Shown here: positions 1 through 5,886 of the stretch, one piece after another
Numbering within the stretch: the first letter of the stretch is position 1
How the letters are laid out: every line of letters starts with the position of its first letter
Assembly (NCBI GenBank): GCA_938020505.1
Contig: CALIHR010000045.1
Coordinates: 1-6,081, forward strand
Origin: an uncultured Actinobaculum sp.
Lineage (GTDB): Bacteria > Actinomycetota > Actinomycetes > Actinomycetales > Actinomycetaceae
Reading direction: 5' to 3'
DNA: 6,081 nucleotides
The notes under the pieces: model-generated
Told to the model about the DNA's origin: nothing
Seen by the model: only the letters and a program-made list of their open reading frames with translations
Database searches by the model: none
Program-made: the position numbers and the translations under genes

Positions 1-148
1 CCTCGGCGGCGAGCGCAGCGCCCGGGCCTTTCCGTTTGCCAGGGCGTCGCTATGCTGTGTGTCGGGCGGCGGGGCACGGCGCCCGCATTGCCCGTCCGCC
101 GTGTCTTGGCCGCGATGGCTGGCGGAACTTCGACGTCGCCCCTTGGCT
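1..148. other. Non-coding stretch downstream of the PPi-PEPCK gene
   Basis: No recognisable protein is encoded here. Plus-strand frames stay open only because of high GC, and their translations are low-complexity Arg/Ala/Gly text. The stretch lies 3' of the minus-strand gene ending at 149 and contains the inverted repeat described at 65-100. A gene converging from the left could end just beyond the edge, because GCCCGGGCC followed by TTTCCGTTT at about 20-37 looks like the right arm and T-rich tail of a plus-strand terminator. The left arm would have to be partly outside the window, so this is not called as a feature. Confidence 0.5.
65..100. repeat. GC-rich imperfect inverted repeat 3' of the PPi-PEPCK gene
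   Basis: Arms at 65-76 (GGCGGCGGGGCA) and 89-100 (TGCCCGTCCGCC) pair over 10 of 12 positions, with two adjacent mismatches in the middle and a 12-base loop. The repeat starts about 50 bases beyond the minus-strand stop codon, so it could help end that transcript or protect its 3' end. Neither side has a run of T, so it is not a classical intrinsic terminator. The segment 73-84 (GGCACGGCGCCC) recurs exactly at 5804-5815 inside another intergenic stem-loop, which hints at a dispersed palindromic element. Confidence 0.45.
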
Positions 149-3100
149 TTAGGCCAGTGAGGGCTGTAGACCGAGGCTGCCGACGAGGTGGTCGCGATAA
201 GCCTGCGACGTGACTTCTTCCAGCCAGGCGCGGGCTGCCGCCAAGCGCTCGTCAAGCCCCAGGCGTTTGATGACCTCCTCGTTGTTTTCGTCCTCGTAGA
301 AACGGGCAAGGGCCTCGATCGCCTCGCGAGCCTGACGGGCGTCGCGGGCCGCCTTGGCATCCAGACGCTCTGCGTACCAGGCCGAGTCCAGAATGTTCTC
401 GCGCTCGAATTGCGCGCGGAACTCCGGGCTTGCCAGGTCCCAGCCTTCGCGCGAGACGCCGTCGATCATGATTTCCAGCAGGGCCCGCAGCGGAGGAACG
501 GCCCATTCGAGGGAGCCGTCGGCTCGATAGTGCTCCGCCACAACCTTGTGGGTGGTGACGATGACGTCCACCGAGTCGGCGAAAATCGCCTCGTCCTGCA
601 GTTCGGGGCGCAGCATCTCCTCGGTGAAGACGATGTCGGGGTGCAGGAAGATCCGGCCGAAGAAGGTTGAGGCGAATGCCCGGTTCATGCGGTAGCCGAG
701 GCGGGAGGCGCGGACCGTGCGGCCCTCGTGTTCGAAGTCCTCGATCTTCTCGAGAAAGCCCCGCTCAATGAGATTGTGGGCGTCGCGTTCCTCAACGCTC
801 ATTCGCGAGAAGATTTCGGGGATGAGCAGCGAGATGTCATGCGCCACTTTGACCTTCGGGCCGATGTAGCCGGCGGAGGACAGCCAGCCGTCGTAGCCGC
901 TGAGGGCGTAGGACAGCAGCGCGGCGTTGAGATCGTATATGGCCGGCAGCGCGTTGAACGGCGCCTTGGTCAGGGCGCCCTCGCTTCCGGCGCCGGTCGT
1001 CGAGGGGGACTTTCCGGTCATGGACGAGATGAACTCCATGAACAGCTCGGGAAGCTCCATGTAGTGGAGGGGGTTGTACGCGCACAGCGGAGGCACGCCT
1101 TCTTCGGGCGGGTTGTTGCGGCGCCCCGCGGCGACGACGTCGACGCTGTGGCGCAGCGGCCTGTCCAGTGGAACGTCGCGGAAGAGGTGGTTGGTCAGGT
1201 CCGCCAGCGCCACGTCCTTCGGATTGGCGATGTCCGGGCGGACCTGGAGATAGCGCGGATTCTTGGTGGGCGCCCCGTTCACCAGGCGAGGGTTCGCCGT
1301 GGAAACCCAGTAGATTTCCTCGCTGGGGTCATCGGCCTTCGGCAGTTTCGCCGCGCGGCTGACGAGGCTCTGCATGGGTTCGGTGAAACGCGACAGCCCG
1401 GGGGCGTCAGCGGCCATGGCCCGAGCGTCGTCGGGCGTCAGCGGCTGGAAATTCGAGATGAACAGGTCGGCGTCGGGGGCGGACATGTCCGATTCGGTCT
1501 GCTTGTCGTAGCCGCGCACGATCGCGTCGTCGGGCCGCTGGAAGAGCAGGCCCTCGCAATTGGCCACGAACTTGCGCGAAAGCTCGGAATCCGGCGTCGA
1601 TTCGAGCCCGCCGGGCGCCACGATCGAGGCGGTGATGTCGTCCTCGGTCTGAACCTTCGCGGCGGGCGAGAAGTCCGGGCGCAGAGACAGGAGGCGCCAG
1701 GCGCCGTCGTCTTCGAACCCCACGCGCAGCATGTTGACCTTGATGACTTCGCCGTCCAGTCGCAGCGAGTTTCCTTTGCGGCCGTTGATGATTCCCACGG
1801 AGAAGTGGCTGCGCCAATCCTTGCCCCAGCTGGGCTGGTAGAAGCGCTTGACGGTGAAAATGAGCTCCTTGATGTGGTCCGGGATGGAACCGAGGAAGGC
1901 GTTGTACTCGTCGGTGTACATGGACGAGGGCGTCAGCAGCTTGATCACGCTTCCCAGTGAGCGACGCTCGGAGAGGATTGAGCGGTGATGCTCGCTCTTG
2001 TTAGCCGGGTCGACGAAGCGGTCGGCGTAGTTGCCGTCGAGAATTCTTTGGACGGTGTCGAAATCGTCGTCGACGTCGCCGACGTAGGCCTCGCCGAATA
2101 CGAAGGCGTCGAGGAGCGACTTGGATATCTCGGACTTTCCGCCGCCGGAGACAGTGGCGGGTTTGTGCGCCTGGGTCGACCAGGGGGCAGTGCCCACCAA
2201 ATGCCATTGGGTGGCGTCGCCTTCGCGGTGCTTGGCGTGCACCCGATAGCCTCCGGGGGCGACGTAGGTGTTGCCCACGAGCAGGGGAATCGAGGATTCT
2301 CCGCCGTCGGGCCGCGTCCACGCGACCGTCTGGCTGCGCATCGAGTAGTGGGCTCCGCCGGGCACCAGCACCACGGTCGGGTCATCGACGACGACGGCCG
2401 AGCCGTCCTCGCGCACCTCGAAGCGGCCCGGGTTGCGTTCCACAACGTGTTCGAGGGTCAGGCCCTCGGGCGTGTGGACGTCGGTGAACTCCTGACCCAG
2501 GTTGTAGCGCGGGTAGGCGACGGCCCCGCCGGCGTGCTCCTCCTCGACGCAGCCGAAGAGGTTCGCCGAGTAGCCGATCTGGGTCTTCACTTCCTTCTTG
2601 CAGTAGCCGAAGTAGTTGTCCGCAATGACGGTGACGATGACGCCGCGCTCGTCGCGCGCCACGCACTTGAATGCCTTGCCGCCGTTGTAAAGCTCGTTTT
2701 CGTCTTTCCAGCACTGGCCGTCGCGGCGCTGGCGTTCGGTGGCCTCCTCCCACGAGGGCAGGCCCAGCCCTTTCTTGGTCAGCTTCGTCAGATGCGGCGC
2801 GAGGATGACGCAGCCGGTGTGGCCGGTCCATGACTCCGGCGCGAGCGAGGCGTCGTTCTCGGGAAGATAGGGGTCGCCGCCGTTGCCGAAGATTCCCTCG
2901 ACGAAGTCGAGATTGGAGACGAGGCCGCCGGGGGCGATGAAGCGGATCTCCATTGATCGTTCGGCAGAGAAGCCGGGGACTTCGGGGACGACGACGGGGC
3001 GCAGCAGCAGCGAGACGAAGCAGCGGGCGGGATCGGCGTGCGTCGATGCCCACGGTAGGGTCAGCAGGCCGTCCGGTGCGTCGATCGCGTGGGCCAACAG

Positions 3101-3565
3101 CCGCGCGAAGACGTCCCGGTCCACGGCGATCTTGTCATCCGGGATGGGAAGGCCGCCTTCGGCGACGTGGAAGACGCCGGCCGTTGTGCGGCGGTCGTTT
3201 CGGGGGTTGTGCAGGACGCCTCCCAACACCTTGTAGCTCTCGACGTAGTCGGAGACGAAGCTCGTGGAGTCCGCCGGGAGAGAGAGCGCGCGGGCCAGGC
3301 CGGGCTGGTCGAGCACGAAAGTGGAGCGCGGCAGCTGAGGAGTCTCAGCGGCGCCCTCCAAATAGGAGTCGAGGAAGCTTTGAATGCGCTGATCGGCAGC
3401 GCAGGGGCGATGCGCCAGGCGGCGAGAAAGCTCGCGCTGACGCGCCAATATCGGGGACATGAGGCTGTCCGTCTCGCTCTGATCGACCTGCGTCAAGGCG
3501 GGAATTCCCAGAAGCTCCAAGCGCAGGGCGATGGCGGAAGCAGTGGCTGCGTCTTTAATCGTCAT
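149..3565 (-). CDS. PPi-type phosphoenolpyruvate carboxykinase (PEP carboxytransphosphorylase-like)
   Basis: The 1138-residue cytosolic protein (about 125 kDa) would interconvert PEP + CO2 + Pi and oxaloacetate + PPi, linking glycolysis to the C4 dicarboxylate branch. I recognise it by overall resemblance to the PPi-PEPCK family of Propionibacterium and Entamoeba, whose members run to about 1100-1200 residues, roughly twice ATP/GTP-PEPCK length. Landmarks: NYFGYCKKEVKTQIG (317-331), SANLFG (333-338), EEEHAGG (341-347), the P-loop-like SGGGKSEIS (473-481), the acidic GDVDDDFD (496-503), a conserved block around NPLHYMELPELF (831-842), and SMTGKSPSTTGAGSEGAL (848-865). K324 and H344 are 20 residues apart, like the metal-binding Lys and His of GTP-PEPCK; the P-loop-like and Asp-rich motifs follow in PEPCK order. 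The N-terminus and the Ala/Arg/Glu-rich helical tail (about 1065-1120) show no signal peptide or membrane segment. The ATG at 3565 is preferred because an in-frame TAG lies at 3577-3575. No partner gene lies downstream on this strand. Family assignment is fairly sure; reaction direction is not. Confidence 0.82.
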   Translation of the reverse strand: MTIKDAATASAIALRLELLGIPALTQVDQSETDSLMSPILARQRELSRRLAHRPCAADQRIQSFLDSYLEGAAETPQLPRSTFVLDQPGLARALSLPADSTSFVSDYVESYKVLGGVLHNPRNDRRTTAGVFHVAEGGLPIPDDKIAVDRDVFARLLAHAIDAPDGLLTLPWASTHADPARCFVSLLLRPVVVPEVPGFSAERSMEIRFIAPGGLVSNLDFVEGIFGNGGDPYLPENDASLAPESWTGHTGCVILAPHLTKLTKKGLGLPSWEEATERQRRDGQCWKDENELYNGGKAFKCVARDERGVIVTVIADNYFGYCKKEVKTQIGYSANLFGCVEEEHAGGAVAYPRYNLGQEFTDVHTPEGLTLEHVVERNPGRFEVREDGSAVVVDDPTVVLVPGGAHYSMRSQTVAWTRPDGGESSIPLLVGNTYVAPGGYRVHAKHREGDATQWHLVGTAPWSTQAHKPATVSGGGKSEISKSLLDAFVFGEAYVGDVDDDFDTVQRILDGNYADRFVDPANKSEHHRSILSERRSLGSVIKLLTPSSMYTDEYNAFLGSIPDHIKELIFTVKRFYQPSWGKDWRSHFSVGIINGRKGNSLRLDGEVIKVNMLRVGFEDDGAWRLLSLRPDFSPAAKVQTEDDITASIVAPGGLESTPDSELSRKFVANCEGLLFQRPDDAIVRGYDKQTESDMSAPDADLFISNFQPLTPDDARAMAADAPGLSRFTEPMQSLVSRAAKLPKADDPSEEIYWVSTANPRLVNGAPTKNPRYLQVRPDIANPKDVALADLTNHLFRDVPLDRPLRHSVDVVAAGRRNNPPEEGVPPLCAYNPLHYMELPELFMEFISSMTGKSPSTTGAGSEGALTKAPFNALPAIYDLNAALLSYALSGYDGWLSSAGYIGPKVKVAHDISLLIPEIFSRMSVEERDAHNLIERGFLEKIEDFEHEGRTVRASRLGYRMNRAFASTFFGRIFLHPDIVFTEEMLRPELQDEAIFADSVDVIVTTHKVVAEHYRADGSLEWAVPPLRALLEIMIDGVSREGWDLASPEFRAQFERENILDSAWYAERLDAKAARDARQAREAIEALARFYEDENNEEVIKRLGLDERLAAARAWLEEVTSQAYRDHLVGSLGLQPSLA

Positions 3566-3577
3566 GATATGAGCCTA
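3566..3577 (-). promoter_or_regulatory. Extended -10 region of a probable leaderless promoter for the PPi-PEPCK gene
   Basis: On the minus strand TAGGCT (3577-3572) fits the actinobacterial TANNNT -10 pattern. It is followed by exactly six bases and then the ATG at 3565, so transcription would start at or next to the A of the start codon. No purine-rich Shine-Dalgarno sequence lies in the preceding 15 bases, which supports a leaderless mRNA. No convincing -35 box is visible; the hexamer at 17 bp spacing is AGGTCC. Confidence 0.55.
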
Positions 3578-3655
3578 GCGAACGCGGGAGGCTCGGACCT
3601 GTTACGTTCCGCCTAGAAAGACGAAACGCACGAAGCTCGGGCGGCGCCAGGCGGT

Positions 3656-3747
3656 GCGAAGGCCGGACTCTGTGGAACGGTGCGCGGAAGGCCGGTGTCG
3701 CGAAAGGCCGGGCGTCGCGGAAGTCCGGCGTCGCGAAACCGGCTGTG
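3656..3747. repeat. Imperfect 16-17 bp tandem repeat in the divergent promoter region
   Basis: Three contiguous units share the consensus GCGRAAGGCCGGYGTC: 3684-3699, 3700-3716 and 3717-3732. A shortened unit follows at 3733-3747 (GCGAAACCGGCTGTG), and an outlying one at 3656-3674 begins GCGAAGGCCGG. Each unit has a palindromic CCGG core; the cores start at 3663, 3692, 3708, 3725 and 3739. The array sits between the two divergent start codons, about 30 bp from the right-hand one and 90 bp from the left-hand one. It could be a multi-site regulator target or simply slippage-generated intergenic sequence. Confidence 0.7.
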
Positions 3748-3765
3748 GCGCGGCGCTCCAAGGTC

Positions 3766-3777
3766 TAGGCTGGTGAC
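3766..3777 (+). promoter_or_regulatory. Extended -10 region of a probable leaderless promoter for the sirtuin gene
   Basis: TAGGCT (3766-3771), then six bases (GGTGAC), then ATG at 3778 gives the same layout as the start of the divergent gene. TAG at 3766-3768 is in frame with the coding region, so the protein cannot begin further upstream. GGTGA lies too close to the ATG (1-2 bases) to act as a normal ribosome binding site. The -35 region is poorly defined (CTGTGG at 17 bp spacing). Confidence 0.55.
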
Positions 3778-4515
3778 ATGGACAGTCAACGGCCCCAGCT
3801 GGCTCAATGGATCGCGCAATCGAATCGCATCGTCTTTTTCGGCGGCGCCGGGGTTTCGACGGAGTCCGGCATACCGGACTTTCGCGGCGCCAAAGGGTTC
3901 TATCATCAGGACCGCGAGATCCCGATCGAGCGCGTTTTGTCCATCGACTTTTTTGAGACGCATCCGCAAGCCTATTGGGAGTGGTTTGCGCAGGAAAACG
4001 CCCGCGAGGGAGTCGCGCCGAACGCCGCACACAGATTTCTGGCGGAGCTCGAAAAGAGGGGTTCGCTTTCGGCGGTCGTCACGCAGAACATTGACGGGCT
4101 TCACCAGTCGGCGGGGTCCGAGCGGGTCTTCGAACTGCACGGGAACTGGTCGCGCCTGCTGTGCACGGGCTGCGGGCGGCGTTTCTCGATAGCCGATTTC
4201 GACGAGGCGCGGGCAGGAACGGTTCCCCGCTGCCCTTCGTGCGCCTCCGTTGTGCGGCCGGACATCGTCTTTTACGGGGAGATGCTCGGCAGCGGCGTTC
4301 TGGAGGGCGCCGTTCGGGCGATCGCCGACGCCGACATGCTGATCGTCGCCGGAACCAGCCTTGTCGTTTATCCGGCGGCCGGCCTCGTCGACTACTACGA
4401 CGGCGACCGCCTTGTGCTCATGAACGCCACGCCCACTCCGTACGACTCGCGGGCGAACCTCGTCATCCGCGAGCCGGTGGGAAAGGTGTTCGCTGAACTC
4501 TCCCGAGCCGTCTGA
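3778..4515 (+). CDS. cobB: Sir2-family NAD-dependent protein deacylase (sirtuin)
   Basis: The 245-residue protein is a normal-length single-domain bacterial sirtuin, expected to remove acetyl or related acyl groups from lysines using NAD+ and releasing nicotinamide and O-acyl-ADP-ribose. The Rossmann NAD motif is GGAGVSTESGIPDFR (22-36). TQNIDGLH (102-109) holds the nicotinamide-pocket residues, and H121 in HGN (121-123) is the catalytic base. The zinc ribbon has all four cysteines: C129/C132 and C152/C155. VRPDIVFYGE (159-168) forms the acyl-lysine channel, and GTSL (192-195) with VYPAAG (197-202) completes the NAD site. The YxxR motif of CobB/SIRT5-type desuccinylases is not seen in the equivalent helix (AYWEWFAQEN, 65-74), so deacetylation is the likelier activity. 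KGFYHQ after the NAD loop resembles Thermotoga-type (class U) enzymes. The symbol is used generically. It is divergent from the PPi-PEPCK gene across 212 bp and appears to be transcribed alone up to the terminator at 4640. Confidence 0.95.
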   Translation: MDSQRPQLAQWIAQSNRIVFFGGAGVSTESGIPDFRGAKGFYHQDREIPIERVLSIDFFETHPQAYWEWFAQENAREGVAPNAAHRFLAELEKRGSLSAVVTQNIDGLHQSAGSERVFELHGNWSRLLCTGCGRRFSIADFDEARAGTVPRCPSCASVVRPDIVFYGEMLGSGVLEGAVRAIADADMLIVAGTSLVVYPAAGLVDYYDGDRLVLMNATPTPYDSRANLVIREPVGKVFAELSRAV

Positions 4516-4591
4516 CCGCGGCAGTTCGACCACGGCCCTTGGCCCGATGCCTCCGGCAAGAGTCTGGCTCGCGCAAAGCCTTGAGGGGCCT

Positions 4592-4597
4592 TAAACT
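4592..4597 (+). promoter_or_regulatory. Possible -10 element between the sirtuin gene and the terminator
   Basis: TAAACT fits TANNNT and would place a transcription start near 4604-4605, coinciding with a GTG at 4605. The reading frame from that GTG continues through the terminator into the repressor gene and gives no recognisable protein, so if the promoter is real the product is more likely a short RNA of about 75 nt ending at the terminator. There is no clear -35 box, and TANNNT arises easily by chance. Confidence 0.2.
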
Positions 4598-4639
4598 GTT
4601 CGGTGTGAGCATCGGGCTTGGACCGGTGCGCCGTATCTC

Positions 4640-4681
4640 AGGAGCCCTCCGCCAAGGCGGAGGGCTCCTCGTTTATTTCTT
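4640..4681 (+). terminator. Strong intrinsic terminator after the sirtuin gene
   Basis: A perfect 14-bp stem pairs 4640-4653 with 4656-4669 (A-T closing pair, then GGAGCCCTCCGCC against GGCGGAGGGCTCC). The AA between the arms means the last C-G pair is probably open, leaving a CAAG tetraloop. A T-rich tail, CGTTTATTTCTT, follows at 4670-4681. It is oriented to stop plus-strand transcripts from the sirtuin gene, about 125 bp downstream of its stop codon, and shields the repressor promoter that begins inside the T-rich tail. Confidence 0.92.
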
Positions 4682-4709
4682 GGGTTTGCCCAGCTTTTAT
4701 GGGTACATT
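4680..4709 (+). promoter_or_regulatory. Candidate promoter of the LacI-family repressor gene
   Basis: TTGGGT (4680-4685) as -35 and TACATT (4704-4709, fitting TANNNT) as -10 are separated by 18 bp. Transcription would start near 4716, giving a 5' leader of about 62 bases with a strong ribosome binding site. The -35 begins at the last bases of the terminator tail. The -35 is only a half match, but this is the best pair in the 97 bp between terminator and gene. Confidence 0.45.
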
Positions 4710-4716
4710 GGTCAGC

Positions 4717-4758
4717 GAAAACGATTTTCCATTCAAGTCCGTTCGTTTTCCCGTTCAA
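4717..4758 (+). promoter_or_regulatory. Candidate LacI-type operator cluster (autoregulation)
   Basis: GAAAACGATTTTC (4717-4729) is an inverted repeat with perfect 5-base arms around CGA, resembling the A/T-flanked, CG-centred operators of LacI/GalR proteins. The half-site GAAAACGA (4717-4724) recurs inverted as TCGTTTTC at 4743-4750. A direct repeat is also present: TTTTCC-A-TTCAA at 4725-4736 and TTTTCC-CG-TTCAA at 4746-4758, with starts 21 bp apart, or two helical turns. The cluster begins at the predicted transcription start and ends next to the ribosome binding site, where bound repressor would block initiation. That the adjacent repressor binds here is inference. Confidence 0.5.
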
Positions 4759-4765
4759 AAGGAGG
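4758..4765 (+). promoter_or_regulatory. Ribosome binding site of the repressor gene
   Basis: AAAGGAGG is a near-perfect anti-16S complement and the only strong Shine-Dalgarno sequence before a gene in this window. The 12-base gap to the ATG at 4778 is slightly long. No other start codon in this frame lies nearer, so the ATG is kept. It contrasts with the two apparently leaderless genes to the left. Confidence 0.75.
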
Positions 4766-4777
4766 CGGTCAACCGTC

Positions 4778-5788
4778 ATGGTCAGCCTCGCAGACATCGC
4801 CGCTGCGACAGGGTACTCGAAGGCCACCGTGTCTCGGGTTCTCAAGGGAGACCCCACGTTTACCGTGCGTGAAGAAACGCGCAGGCGCATCCTTCAAGCC
4901 GGCAACGAGATGGGGTATTCCGTGCAGGGGCGTCGCGTAGGAATTCCGCAGGACGTGGCCGTCTTGGACAACATCGACCCCGAGCGCGGGCTGCAGGACG
5001 CCTATTTCTTTGAGATCCGCGAGGCCTTGAAAGCCAAAGCCGACGAACACAACACAAAACTCACCCCGTTTCCCGACACGCGTTCCCTCGTGGGCGCGGG
5101 CAAGAAATTCGACGGTTTCATCTCCATAGGCCCGGCGCCGCTGGCCGACGACGATTTCACGGCCCTCAGCCAGGAGCTGCCGCATGGCGTGTTCATCGAC
5201 ATCAATCCGGCTCCGGGGCTGTTCCACTCGGTGCGGCCGGATTTGCAGCAAACGGTTCTTGACGGGCTTGACGCGCTGATGGCGGCGGGCCGTCGTCGCA
5301 TCGCCTTTGTCGGCGGAACGGGCCACATCATGGGCCGGCATTTTTACGACGAGGAGCTTCGCCATTTGGCGTACTCGAACTGGGCGCAGCGTTTGGGCCT
5401 CGACGTCGACGGCCTTTCATACGTCGGCGGCGCCTTCACCGTCGAGAACGGCCGCGGCCTGACTGCCCGGTTGATCGCGGAAAACGAGGATCGCATGCCG
5501 GATGCGATCCTCGTCGCAGCGGACCCGCTGGCAGTCGGCACGTTGCAGGCCCTCGACGCCGCAGGCGTCCGAGTGCCTCAAGACGTCGCCGTCGTATCCA
5601 TCAACAACCAGGAGGTCTGCCAATACACCTCCCCGACGCTGACCTCGTTCGACATCGACTGCTCGGAGCTGGCCGAGTCCGCCATCCTCCTTCTCTCGGA
5701 CTCGATCATCGGCCGATACTCCTCCTGCCACCACGTCCTCGTATCGACGAGGCTCGTGGCTCGCGACAGCTTCGCCCCCGCGGGGTGA
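4778..5788 (+). CDS. LacI/GalR-family transcriptional regulator, EbgR-like
   Basis: The 336-residue protein has standard LacI-family length. Residues 3-24 form the N-terminal helix-turn-helix, including LADIAAATGYSKATVSRVL, and DPTFTVREETRRRI (25-38) completes the DNA-binding headpiece. A periplasmic-binding-protein-like sugar domain follows at about 58-330, with FDGFISIG (111-118), RRRIAFVGG (172-180), PDAILVAADPLAVG (241-254), the dimer-interface segment GVRVPQDVAVVSINN (263-277) and SPTLTSFDI (285-293). The general pattern and several segments recall EbgR, which controls a beta-galactosidase operon in E. coli. The gene converges on a lacZ-type gene starting 126 bp after its stop, so repression of beta-galactoside use with a galactoside inducer is the likely role. 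The stretch after the headpiece (YSVQGRRVGIPQDV, 47-60) lacks the usual hinge-helix ARxL pattern. Upstream palindromes suggest autoregulation. Family is certain; the ligand is inferred. Confidence 0.95.
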   Translation: MVSLADIAAATGYSKATVSRVLKGDPTFTVREETRRRILQAGNEMGYSVQGRRVGIPQDVAVLDNIDPERGLQDAYFFEIREALKAKADEHNTKLTPFPDTRSLVGAGKKFDGFISIGPAPLADDDFTALSQELPHGVFIDINPAPGLFHSVRPDLQQTVLDGLDALMAAGRRRIAFVGGTGHIMGRHFYDEELRHLAYSNWAQRLGLDVDGLSYVGGAFTVENGRGLTARLIAENEDRMPDAILVAADPLAVGTLQALDAAGVRVPQDVAVVSINNQEVCQYTSPTLTSFDIDCSELAESAILLLSDSIIGRYSSCHHVLVSTRLVARDSFAPAG

Positions 5789-5869
5789 ATGCGTGGCGGG
5801 TGCGGCACGGCGCCCTGGCCCCGTAGCCTCGCGGCCGGGCCCCGTGCCGCTGTTTGGCCGCCCGCATTC
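5787..5869. terminator. Long interrupted stem-loop between the convergent repressor and lacZ genes
   Basis: Starting inside the repressor stop codon, arms pair as GAATGCG (5787-5793) with CGCATTC (5863-5869), GGCGG (5795-5799) with CCGCC (5858-5862), GCGGCACGG (5802-5810) with CCGTGCCGC (5842-5850), GCCC (5812-5815) with GGGC (5837-5840), and GGCC (5817-5820) with GGCC (5833-5836). That totals 29 base pairs with small bulges and a 12-base loop. It lacks a T-tract, so it may stall polymerase or protect the 3' end rather than act as a standard intrinsic terminator. It would fold in transcripts of either strand. Confidence 0.5.
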
Positions 5870-5886
5870 CGAGGTCGGGCAGACCG

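Noticed and set aside
65..100. Inverted repeat considered as an intrinsic terminator for the PPi-PEPCK gene
   Set aside because: It has mismatched arms and no T-tract on the transcribed side, so it is listed as a repeat rather than a terminator.
728..1960. Open frame of 410 codons on the plus strand, opposite the PPi-PEPCK gene
   Set aside because: It is a high-GC antisense shadow: the translation is Gly/Val/Arg/Ala-rich with no recognisable domain, while the opposite strand encodes a coherent 1138-residue protein with family motifs.
1985..2833. Open frame of 282 codons on the plus strand, opposite the PPi-PEPCK gene
   Set aside because: It has the same antisense composition bias, no family resemblance and no plausible start context.
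3656..3747. Tandem repeat considered as a CRISPR array
   Set aside because: The units are contiguous with no unique spacers of constant length, they are only 16-17 bp, and no cas gene is nearby.
3555..3761. 68-codon minus-strand frame spanning the divergent spacer, with repeated FATP/FRDA-like peptides
   Set aside because: It overlaps the start of the PPi-PEPCK gene on the same strand in another frame, and the peptide repeats follow from the 16-17 bp DNA repeat, whose uneven unit lengths (16, 17, 16, 15) do not preserve a reading frame.
3613..4533. Open frame of 306 codons on the minus strand covering the sirtuin gene and the tandem repeat
   Set aside because: It lies opposite a complete sirtuin with every catalytic and zinc residue intact. 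Its FRDAGLP/FRDTGLP-like repeats are only the intergenic DNA repeat translated.
4539..4940. 133-codon plus-strand frame, including a possible leaderless GTG start at 4605
   Set aside because: It runs through a perfect intrinsic terminator, the repressor promoter and the first 160 bases of the repressor gene, and has no recognisable domain.
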